Part shown: one piece after another, positions 8,939 to 17,213 of the stretch
Numbering within the stretch: position 1 is the stretch's first letter
Layout: each line of letters starts with the position of its first letter
The notes under the pieces: model-generated
Told to the model about the DNA's origin: nothing
The model's database searches: none
What the model saw: the letters and a program-made list of their open reading frames with translations, nothing else
Position numbers and translations under genes: made by a program
Source: Burkholderiales bacterium
GTDB taxonomy: Bacteria > Pseudomonadota > Gammaproteobacteria > Burkholderiales > Burkholderiaceae_F
Direction: 5' to 3'
Length of the DNA stretch: 64,000 bases
NCBI GenBank assembly: GCA_020248865.1
Contig: JADCGS010000037.1
Span: 41,568 to 105,567 of the forward strand

Positions 8939-9757
8939 CTAGCCAAGCACCCGGTGCTGCAGCGCGGGCAGGCTCTGGCGCACCGAGTGGATGAGTTGGG
9001 GGTCGAGCTCGCCGATCACAACACCGGGACCGCTGTCCTGCTGCGCGACCACGCCGCCCCAGGGGTCGATCAGTGCGCTGTGGCCGAAGGTGCTGCGGCC
9101 GTTGTCATGCCGGCCGCCCTGCGCGGGGGCCAGGACGTAGCACAGGTTCTCGATCGCGCGGGCCTTCAGCAGGGTGAGCCAGTGAGCCTGGCCGGTGGTC
9201 GCGGTGAAGGCTGCCGGCACCAGGATCAGGTCCGGCTGCCCCATGGCACGGTACAGCTCCGGAAAGCGCAGGTCGTAGCAGACGGACAGGCCGACCCGAT
9301 AGAGGCGGCCATCGTGCGCCGGCAGGTTGAAGGTGACGACCTCGCTGCCGGGGGCGATGGTGCGCGCCTCGTCGTAGGACTCCTCGCCGCGGGAAAAGGC
9401 AAATAGGTGAATCTTGTCGTAGCGCGCCACCCGATGACCCTGAGGGTCGTACACCAGCACGCTGTTGCGCACCCGCTCGCCGGCCGGGTCGGCCAGCGGG
9501 GCGGTTCCTCCCACCAACCAGATGCCGTGCGTGCGTGCCTGGGCAGCGAGGAACTGCTGCACCGGACCGTCGCCATCGGGCTCGCGCACGGCCAGCTTGT
9601 CGGTCTCCTGCAGGCCCATCAGGCAGAAGTACTCGGGCAGCGCGACCAGCTCGGCCCCCTGGGCGGCCGCCGCGGCGATCAGTGCGCGCGCATCGCGCAG
9701 GTTGTCCTGCACGGCGGGCCTGGACACCATCTGGATGGCAGCGACGCGGACGGTCAT
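8939..9757 (-). CDS. nitrilase-superfamily carbon-nitrogen hydrolase
   Basis: A 272-residue cytoplasmic amidase of the Nit1/YbeM type. The catalytic Glu-Lys-Cys triad is visible as ALPEYF, YDKIHLF and VCYDLRFPE. The branch closest to this sequence includes deaminated-glutathione amidase, a metabolite-repair enzyme; the exact substrate is inferred, not shown. The Met of MTVRVAAIQM (9757) starts the conserved first strand and was preferred over an upstream in-frame Met. It sits between yhdP (27 bp upstream) and tldD. Confidence 0.88.
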   Translation of the reverse strand: MTVRVAAIQMVSRPAVQDNLRDARALIAAAAAQGAELVALPEYFCLMGLQETDKLAVREPDGDGPVQQFLAAQARTHGIWLVGGTAPLADPAGERVRNSVLVYDPQGHRVARYDKIHLFAFSRGEESYDEARTIAPGSEVVTFNLPAHDGRLYRVGLSVCYDLRFPELYRAMGQPDLILVPAAFTATTGQAHWLTLLKARAIENLCYVLAPAQGGRHDNGRSTFGHSALIDPWGGVVAQQDSGPGVVIGELDPQLIHSVRQSLPALQHRVLG

Positions 9758-9783
9758 GGCGGGGTCGGTACGGCTTGAAGGGA

Positions 9784-12700
9784 CTAGGGCGGTGTGACCA
9801 CCGGGGCCTCGGTGCGCTCGCGCCGCTTGACCTGCGGGTCGCTCCAACTGCCGGTGATGTCGTACTCGAACGAGAACGCCTTGGACAGCGGATCGCGCAG
9901 CAGGAGCTGCGCCAGGAAAGTGCCCAGGCCGACCACCGGATTGGCGAGCAGAGCATACGCGAGCGAGGCGGAGCCGGCGTTGATCTCGGGGAGCACCAGC
10001 ACGTGCAGGTTCTGCGTCTCTTTGCGCAGGTCGGCGCTGCCCTCGATCAGCACGTTGGCCGACACGCCGCGCATGCGAAAGTCGCGCGTGTCGAGCACGC
10101 CGTTGGTGAGCGTGGCCGACGCGCCGATGCTGTCGAAGGCGAAGCCCTCCGAAAACACGTCGCGGAAGTCGAGCGTGATCCGGCGCGGCAGCGACTGCAG
10201 CGACAGCACGCCGAGCAGGCGGCCGGCGCCGGCGTCGGCCTTGAGGAACTGCCCCTTGGTGGCGTTGAGCTTCAGTTGCCCGCTCAGGGTGGCGTAGTCG
10301 AGGGCGAAGGGTGAGCCGCGCCAGGTGACCTCGCCTTCGAGCCGGCCGGCGCCGCCGCGCACGGCCTCGGGGATGCCCAGCCGGGCCAGCAGCGCGCCGG
10401 CGTTGCCGACGTCGAGCGTGAGGTTCAGCGTCATGCGCCGCGCCGAGCTGGCTGCCGCCCCCGGCTCACGGCCCCACTGGCCCGCGGCGCTCATCTTCGC
10501 GTCGGGATTGGTCAACTCCAGCTTTTGCAACTGCCAGGCGGCATTGGCGCCGCGCCCGACGTTGTTTGCCACCAGCTCCAGCCGGCCGAGCGCCTTGCCG
10601 CCGAGCTCGAAGCGCTCGGCCGTCACGTCGAAGCCCGGCACCTCGGTCACCGGGGCATCGAGCAGTTCGGCCACGGAGTCGCGCTGGGTGTCGGCAATGG
10701 TCAGGCGCGCCAGCCGAGCGGTGATGCGGTTGCCCGCCGCGCTGGCGCCCGGTCGCCAGGTGAGTGCGCCACTGGCATGGTCGGAGTCGACGTTGGCCTG
10801 CCACAGGCCGTCGCCGCCGCGGGTGGCGCCCAGCACGACGTTGGCGAACGGCTTGCCGGCGACGGTGAGCTGGCGCACGCGGGCGTTGACGAAGTCGGGT
10901 ATGCCGCCGCCGCCGGCCTGGCCCGCGCCGCTGCGGCTGCCTGCCGGCGCATCGGCCAGGCCCTCGAAATAGGGCATCCACCGGTCGACATCGAGCCGCG
11001 GCAGGTTGACCGTGGCCAGCACGCCGCCGGTCGGCAGCGCGGGGCGCTCGCCGGCCGTGCCGACGGCGATGACGCCACGCTCCACGCGCAGCTCGCCGCC
11101 GCTGCGCAGGCGCTCGAACTGCAGCGCCAGCGCCGTGCCGGCGCCGACCCGCAGCACGTCGCGCTCGCCCGCGCCCTCGGTGGGCGCGATCTCGACCCGC
11201 AACGGCAGCGGATCGGCGGCGACCTTGCCGAGCGGCGCCGGCGCATCGATCTGCCAGCCGGACAGGTCGGACTCGACGCGCAGGGCGGTGCGCCGGTCGC
11301 GCACCGTGATGACGGCGTTGTAGCGCGTGCTGCCCTGGGCGCGGTCGAGCAGCCGCTGCAGCAGCGCCAGGTCGAACAGGCGGCGTGCGCCGGCCGGCGT
11401 GGCGGTGCCGGCGGCGCTGACGACGATCGCGCCGTCGGGCGCCGTACCGCCTTCGACCCTCACGCTGCCGCCGACCGCGCTGGCGGTGACGCCGGCGATC
11501 CGCAGGCTGCGTTCGGTGAACTCCACGCGGCCGCTGGCGCGCGCCAGCGGCGGGATGTCCTCGCGCAGCACCAGGTCGTTGTTCTGCAGCGTGACGGCGC
11601 CGCTGACGAGCGTGTCGCGCGCGTGCACCAGCGGGATGTCCAGCTTCAGCTCGAGCCGCGCATTGCCGGTGGCCTGAGTGCTGCTGAAGAAGTTGGCGAG
11701 CCGTGCGTGCAGCGGCGTGGCGGTCACGTAGCGCACCATGGCGGCTGCCGGCCCGCTTGCCGTGCCATCGACCAGCAGATGCATGTCCTTGCTGAACAGG
11801 TCGGGAATGCGGGCCGTGGCGCGCACGATGCGCGCATCGAACACGCTGCCGCGGGCGGTGACTTCCAGTTTGCGCCGGTCGATCAGCAGCTCGCCGTCGA
11901 TGTCGTCGATGCGCGGCCAGGGCGCGCGGGCGCTGCCGTCGGCGGTGGGCAGCGCCGCGCTCTGGTAGTCCAGCACCGCGTCGCGCAGATTGAAGGCGAT
12001 GCGAAAGTCGCCGCTGGCCGGCGCACTGAAGGGAAACTCGCGCAGTGCACCGCGCAGGCGCACGCTGCCATCGCTCGCCTGGCCGCCGACCAGCGCGTGC
12101 TTGAGCCACAGGCGCGTTTGCGGCCCTGCGACCAGCGGCACGTAGCGCGCGGCGGCAGCCACGTCGAGCCGCGGCAGCCGCAGGCTGAGGTCGATGCTGC
12201 CGGGCCCCTGCCCGTCGGCATCCGCCTGCCACTGCCCGCCTCCGGTCAGCTCCAGGTCGGCATTGACCAGGCTCAGGTTGTCCAACTGCACGCGCAGCGA
12301 CGGCAGCGTGGTCCAGCGCACCTGGCCGAGCAGCTGGCGCGCGGCCAGCGGTGCTTCGAACAGGCCGGGCAACTCGATCCTGGCGTCGCGCGTGGCCAAC
12401 TGCGCGCTGCCGCCCGCCTCGGTCAGTTCTACCTGGCCGCTCAGATTCTCGAAGCCGGGCAACCCCGGGCGGGCCCGCCCATCGGCCGCGGCGGCTGCCG
12501 GCTGCGGTGCAGCCGCCAGCGCCTCGAAGCGAGCGCGTGCCGAGAAGCGCCGGGGCCGGGCCGGGTCGCCTTCAACGCTGAGGCTCACGCCGGTGAGCGT
12601 GCCGCGCGCCGCATAGCGTGCGACCATCTGATGCACCTGCGCCGCCAGCGGCACGTGCAGCGCCAACTCGGACAGCGACTCCAGGGTCAGCCGGCTCGCC

Positions 12701-13962
12701 TCGAACTCGATGCGCGCCTCGCTGTCCGGCTGCGGTCGGGTCCAGCGCAGCTTCAGGTCGGTGGACGGCACTGCGAGGCTGGCCGGCTCGCCGGCGGCCG
12801 GCTGCAGTTGCAGCCCGCTGAGCGCCACCTCGTGACCGCCGCGCCGCGCGTTGCCCCAGTGGCGCTGCGTGATGCGACCCTGCACGCTGGCCAGCCGCAG
12901 CGGCTGCAACTGCTCGCCGAGTTGCGCATCGACATCGGTCAGCGCCAGATCGGCCGTCAGCTCCTCCAGTTGCGCGCGCTCGATGCGCGCCCACAGCCGC
13001 GCTGCTCCCTGCGCCTGCGTGAGCCGCAGCGGCGGCGGCAGCAGGTCGGCCAGCGCTTCGAGTGCCGCCATGTCGGCGAAGTCGATCTGCGCGTACAGCC
13101 GCCCGCTCCACTCGGCCAGGTTGCTGGCGCGCTCGAACAGGCCCTGCTCGAAGTCGCCGCGCACATCGATCGGCCCGGCCAGGCTGGCCGGCGGCCGCGC
13201 CTGCAGTGCGAACTGATGGCGTGCCAGCGTGTGGCGATAGCCGAACTGCAGCTCGGTCAACTGCACTTCCTGCGGCATGGCGCCGCGGCGATCGACGTAG
13301 CGCACGGTCGCATCGCGGATGCGGATGGTCTTCTGGTCGAGCAGCCACTCCAGCGCGGCGTCGTCGTTCGGCGCGCCGGGCCGCGGTTCGAGGACGAAGC
13401 CGGCCACCGCGAAGCGCTGCGCCGCCAGCCGCTCGACCTGCAGTTCGGGCGCCACCAGGGACAGCGAGGCAAAGCTCAGCGTCCGCCGCGGCAGGCTGCT
13501 CCAGCTCGGCACGGCCTCCACCAGCGGCAGGGTCAGCGTGACTTCGCCCTGCGCATTGCGCAACTGCACGTTGGACAGGCGCAGTTGCGGATGGAAACCG
13601 CGCCAGCCGGCATCGATCCGCTCGATGCTGACCGAGCGGGCGAGCAGGCGGCTGGCCTCGCGCTCCAGCCAGGGGCGCAGCTCGTCGACCCGCGGCAGCA
13701 GCACATGGCGGGTGGCCAGGAACACGGCCGCGAAGGCGAAGTACGCCACCAGCAGCGCGAGCAGTGTCCAGCGCAGCGTCCGCCGCAGGGCTGCCACGCA
13801 ACCGGTGCCGAAGCGGCGCGCCAGTGAGCGCTCGGCGCGCGCAACCGTGTGTTGCAGCCGTTGCTCGACTTGCTGCACCGCCTCGCCCACGGCTTCCTCG
13901 ACGCGCGCCAGCGGGCCGGCAGGAGGCGGCGGCGGAGCGGGCGGGGTTTGCAGGTCGTTCAA
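9784..13962 (-). CDS. yhdP: YhdP-family AsmA-like envelope protein
   Basis: A 1392-residue protein with a Pro-rich cytosolic N-terminus, one transmembrane helix (about residues 62-85, TLLALLVAYFAFAAVFLATRH) and a very long periplasmic body of repeated amphipathic beta segments ending in a DUF3971/AsmA_2 region (YALLANPVVGLGTFLAQLLL). This is the layout of YhdP, one of the AsmA-like bridges thought to carry phospholipids from the inner to the outer membrane. Length is close to the usual 1270-1400. It heads the minus-strand unit with the nitrilase and tldD and is divergent from glnE, an arrangement frequent in betaproteobacteria. Confidence 0.92.
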   Translation of the reverse strand: MNDLQTPPAPPPPPAGPLARVEEAVGEAVQQVEQRLQHTVARAERSLARRFGTGCVAALRRTLRWTLLALLVAYFAFAAVFLATRHVLLPRVDELRPWLEREASRLLARSVSIERIDAGWRGFHPQLRLSNVQLRNAQGEVTLTLPLVEAVPSWSSLPRRTLSFASLSLVAPELQVERLAAQRFAVAGFVLEPRPGAPNDDAALEWLLDQKTIRIRDATVRYVDRRGAMPQEVQLTELQFGYRHTLARHQFALQARPPASLAGPIDVRGDFEQGLFERASNLAEWSGRLYAQIDFADMAALEALADLLPPPLRLTQAQGAARLWARIERAQLEELTADLALTDVDAQLGEQLQPLRLASVQGRITQRHWGNARRGGHEVALSGLQLQPAAGEPASLAVPSTDLKLRWTRPQPDSEARIEFEASRLTLESLSELALHVPLAAQVHQMVARYAARGTLTGVSLSVEGDPARPRRFSARARFEALAAAPQPAAAAADGRARPGLPGFENLSGQVELTEAGGSAQLATRDARIELPGLFEAPLAARQLLGQVRWTTLPSLRVQLDNLSLVNADLELTGGGQWQADADGQGPGSIDLSLRLPRLDVAAAARYVPLVAGPQTRLWLKHALVGGQASDGSVRLRGALREFPFSAPASGDFRIAFNLRDAVLDYQSAALPTADGSARAPWPRIDDIDGELLIDRRKLEVTARGSVFDARIVRATARIPDLFSKDMHLLVDGTASGPAAAMVRYVTATPLHARLANFFSSTQATGNARLELKLDIPLVHARDTLVSGAVTLQNNDLVLREDIPPLARASGRVEFTERSLRIAGVTASAVGGSVRVEGGTAPDGAIVVSAAGTATPAGARRLFDLALLQRLLDRAQGSTRYNAVITVRDRRTALRVESDLSGWQIDAPAPLGKVAADPLPLRVEIAPTEGAGERDVLRVGAGTALALQFERLRSGGELRVERGVIAVGTAGERPALPTGGVLATVNLPRLDVDRWMPYFEGLADAPAGSRSGAGQAGGGGIPDFVNARVRQLTVAGKPFANVVLGATRGGDGLWQANVDSDHASGALTWRPGASAAGNRITARLARLTIADTQRDSVAELLDAPVTEVPGFDVTAERFELGGKALGRLELVANNVGRGANAAWQLQKLELTNPDAKMSAAGQWGREPGAAASSARRMTLNLTLDVGNAGALLARLGIPEAVRGGAGRLEGEVTWRGSPFALDYATLSGQLKLNATKGQFLKADAGAGRLLGVLSLQSLPRRITLDFRDVFSEGFAFDSIGASATLTNGVLDTRDFRMRGVSANVLIEGSADLRKETQNLHVLVLPEINAGSASLAYALLANPVVGLGTFLAQLLLRDPLSKAFSFEYDITGSWSDPQVKRRERTEAPVVTPP

Positions 13963-14032
13963 GCGGATTTCGGAGCGCGGTGGGACGGATTGGATGCGGG
14001 CCGCGCGCGCCCCGGTGCCGCTGGGTAATGGC

Positions 14033-14063
14033 GCTGTCCGGCGGCAGACGCCGGCCGGACAGC
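14033..14063. other. strong hairpin in the yhdP/glnE divergent gap
   Basis: GCTGTCCGG and CCGGACAGC form a 9-bp stem, continued by CGGC/GCCG around an AGAC loop with one bulged G. No T-run follows on either strand, so it is not a simple terminator. It lies midway in the 269-bp space between the two divergent genes, where both promoters must be. No other element is recognised in that gap. Confidence 0.45.
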
Positions 14064-14231
14064 CGCAGGGGTCCGACGCGCGCGGCGCAGAGCGCCGCCA
14101 ATCGCGGATCAGCCTAACATAGGGGTTCGTTCGAGCGGTCCGGTGCGCACCAGCCCGCGGCCAGCGGCGACCTTGAAGAACCCCGGGCGGCCCGGCAACG
14201 CCCTTGCCCTATCCAACGCGGCACGGTCCGC

Positions 14232-17090
14232 ATGGCTGACTCCACTTTTCCTTCGCCGCCGGCCACCGAAGCGGTCGAATCTCTGCAGGCCTGGGCGCCG
14301 CGCGTGCTGGCGGCCAGCGCCTACGCAAAGCGCATGGCGCAGGCCGCCGGCCACGGCGCGCAGGCGGCGGCCTGGCTCGTGGCGCAGGCCGCGCAGCCCT
14401 GGGACGCGGTGCGTCTGGTTCATGAGTTCGACGTCGAGCTGGGTGCTGCCGGTGGCGAGGCCGCCATCGCCGTGGCGTTGCGCCGCCTGCGCCGGCGGCT
14501 GCTGCCGGCGCTGGCCCTGCGCGATGCCGCCGGCTGCGCTCCGCTGTCTGAAGTGGTGGGCGCGATGACGGCCTTTGCCGAGCTCGCGGTGCAGCGGCTG
14601 CTGCCGGTCCTGGCCGATGAGCTTGCGCAACGCTTCGGCGTGCCGCTCGGGCCCGAGGGCGCGCCGCAGGAGCTGCTCGTCGTCGCGATGGGCAAGGGCG
14701 GCGGCGGCGAGTTGAACGTCTCGTCCGACCTCGATCTCGTGTTCGTGTTCGACGCGGAGGGCGAGACGGCTGCCTGGGGCGCGCTGCGGCCGGCGCGCGG
14801 CGCGCTGTCGCACCAGGAGTTCTTCGAGCGTCTGGGGCGGCGGTTGATCGCGGCCTTGTCGGACGTGACCGGCGAGGGCTTCGTGTTTCGCGTCGACATG
14901 CGGCTGCGGCCCAACGGCGATGCCGGCCCGCTCGCGGTGTCGACTGCGATGCTCGAGGAGTACCTGGTGCAGCAGGGGCGCGAGTGGGAGCGCTTCGCCT
15001 GGCTCAAGGGACGTGTGATCTCACGGCCGGTGTGGGCCAGCGCCGCGCAGTTCGAGGCCCAGTTGCGGGCGCTCGACGACGTGGTGCGTCCGTTCGTCTT
15101 TCGCAAGTACCTCGATTTCAACGCAATCGCCGCGCTGCGCCAGGTGCACGCGCTGATCCGCGCCGAGACCGGCCGCAGGAGCGCGCGCCGTGCCGGTGGC
15201 CACGAGGCGCACGAGAGCAATGTGAAGCTCGGTCGCGGCGGCATCCGCGAGATCGAGTTCATCGCCCAGACCTTCCAGGTGATCCGCGGCGGGCGCGAGC
15301 CGCGGCTGCGGTCCAGGAGCACGCTGGCCACCCTGCGGCAGCTGGCGGCCCTCGACGTGCTGCCGGCGGCCACGGCCGCGGAACTGGAGCAGGCCTACGA
15401 GTTTCTGCGGCGGCTCGAGCACGCGCTGCAGTACGTCGATGATGCCCAGACGCACGTGCTGCCGGCCGAAGATGAGGCGCTGGCGCCGGTCGCGGTGCTG
15501 CTCGATACCACTGCGCCGGCGCTGCGTGCCCGCTTCGAGACCTTGCAAGAGGTGGTCGCAGCGCACTTCGACGCGATCTTCGTCGAGCGGGTGCCCCCGG
15601 CGACGGGACAGTCGACCGCGGTGCCGCTAACCGAGGATGCGCTGGCCGAGCGGCTGGCGGCGCGCGGCTATGCGCAGCCGCAGGAAGCCGCGCAGCGCGT
15701 GTGCGGCCTGATCGCCTCGCGCCGCGTGACGGCGGCGAGCGAGGCGACGCGCAATGGCATCGGTCAGCTGCTGGTGCAGGCGATCGATGCGATCGCCGGG
15801 GCGGCACGCGGCACCGGCGCGGCGCACGACGTGGGGCCGGACGAGGTGCTGGCCCGCTTCACCCGGTTGCTGGAGGTGATCTGCGGGCGCGGTACCTACG
15901 TCGCGCTGCTGGTGCGCTACGGGCATGCGCTCGAGCGGGTGCTGCGGCTGTTGCAGTCGAGTCGCTGGGCCACCGAGTACCTGCTGCGCCACCCGGTCCT
16001 GCTCGACGAGCTGCTGGATCACCGTCTGCTGGAGCGCGAGCCGAACTGGATCGCCTGGCAGTGCGATGTCGAAGCCCGGCTGCTCGCGCTCGGCGATGCC
16101 GGCGACGCCGGCGTCGAGAACAGCATGAACCTGCTGCGCGACGCGCACCACGCGCAGGTGTTCCGCCTTCTGATGGCTGACCTGGAAGGGCACCTGACGG
16201 TCGAGCGGCTGGCGGACCACCTGTCGGCCCTTGCGGACGGCGTGCTGGCGCTGGCCCTGTCCTGTGCCTGGGCCAGTCTGACGCGGCGCCATCGCGAGCG
16301 GCCGGCCTTCGCGGTGGTCGCGTACGGCAAGCTGGGCGGCAAGGAGCTCGGCTACGCGTCGGACCTGGACCTGATCTTCCTCTACGACGATCCTCATCCG
16401 GATGCCGCCGAGACCTACGCGCTGCTGGTGCGGCGCCTGATGAACTGGCTCACCGCGCAAACGCCCAGCGGCGTGCTGTTCGAGATCGACCTGCGACTGC
16501 GGCCCAACGGCAACGCCGGACTGCTGGTGTCGTCGATCGATGCCTTCGAGCGTTACCAGCGCAACGAGGACGGGCTGGGCGCCTGGACCTGGGAGCACCA
16601 GGCGCTGACGCGGGCGCGAGCCTGTGCTGGTGATGCGGTCCTGGCGGCGCGCTTCGAGCGCCTGCGCGCCGGGATCCTCGCGCGCCCGCGCGATCTCGAA
16701 CGGCTGCGTGCCGACGTGCTGTCGATGCGGCGCAAGATGCACGAAGGGCACCCGAACCGCAGCGCACTGTTCGACCTCAAGCACGACGCGGGCGGCATGG
16801 TCGACGTCGAGTTCATCGTGCAGACGCTCGTACTCGGCTATGCCCATCGCCACAGCCGCCTGGTCGGCAACGTCGGCAACATCGCGCTGCTGCTGCTGGC
16901 GGGTCAACTCGGCCTGGTTCCGGCGGAACTGGCGCAGCGGACCGCCGAGGCCTACCGGCACATGCGCGCCGTGCAGCACCGGCTGCGCCTGAACGGTGCC
17001 GAGTGCGCGCGGGTCGAGCTTGCCGAAGTCGCGGCCGACGTCGCCGCGGTGCAGGCGCTCTGGCTCGCCGTCTTCGGCCAGCCTGCCTGA
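14232..17090 (+). CDS. glnE: glutamine synthetase adenylyltransferase/deadenylase
   Basis: Adds and removes AMP on glutamine synthetase in response to the PII protein. The 952 residues show two nucleotidyltransferase halves: an N-terminal deadenylase part with GKGGGGELNVSSDLDLVFVF and a C-terminal adenylylase part with YGKLGGKELGYASDLDLIFLY, each followed by the FEIDLRLRPNG-type motif and a helical regulatory domain. Size and order match E. coli GlnE (946 residues). ATG 14232 gives MADSTFPSPP. It stands alone on the plus strand. Confidence 0.96.
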   Translation: MADSTFPSPPATEAVESLQAWAPRVLAASAYAKRMAQAAGHGAQAAAWLVAQAAQPWDAVRLVHEFDVELGAAGGEAAIAVALRRLRRRLLPALALRDAAGCAPLSEVVGAMTAFAELAVQRLLPVLADELAQRFGVPLGPEGAPQELLVVAMGKGGGGELNVSSDLDLVFVFDAEGETAAWGALRPARGALSHQEFFERLGRRLIAALSDVTGEGFVFRVDMRLRPNGDAGPLAVSTAMLEEYLVQQGREWERFAWLKGRVISRPVWASAAQFEAQLRALDDVVRPFVFRKYLDFNAIAALRQVHALIRAETGRRSARRAGGHEAHESNVKLGRGGIREIEFIAQTFQVIRGGREPRLRSRSTLATLRQLAALDVLPAATAAELEQAYEFLRRLEHALQYVDDAQTHVLPAEDEALAPVAVLLDTTAPALRARFETLQEVVAAHFDAIFVERVPPATGQSTAVPLTEDALAERLAARGYAQPQEAAQRVCGLIASRRVTAASEATRNGIGQLLVQAIDAIAGAARGTGAAHDVGPDEVLARFTRLLEVICGRGTYVALLVRYGHALERVLRLLQSSRWATEYLLRHPVLLDELLDHRLLEREPNWIAWQCDVEARLLALGDAGDAGVENSMNLLRDAHHAQVFRLLMADLEGHLTVERLADHLSALADGVLALALSCAWASLTRRHRERPAFAVVAYGKLGGKELGYASDLDLIFLYDDPHPDAAETYALLVRRLMNWLTAQTPSGVLFEIDLRLRPNGNAGLLVSSIDAFERYQRNEDGLGAWTWEHQALTRARACAGDAVLAARFERLRAGILARPRDLERLRADVLSMRRKMHEGHPNRSALFDLKHDAGGMVDVEFIVQTLVLGYAHRHSRLVGNVGNIALLLLAGQLGLVPAELAQRTAEAYRHMRAVQHRLRLNGAECARVELAEVAADVAAVQALWLAVFGQPA

Positions 17091-17213
17091 ACGGACGCAC
17101 CGGCGCGTCATTGGCGCCGAATTGCGGTAGTGCCGGCGTGCAATTGCACCGATCGCGGCACGGCCGACCGCTTAGCCTGACGGTTTTGTCTCCCGCAGGA
17201 ACGGGCTGCCGCG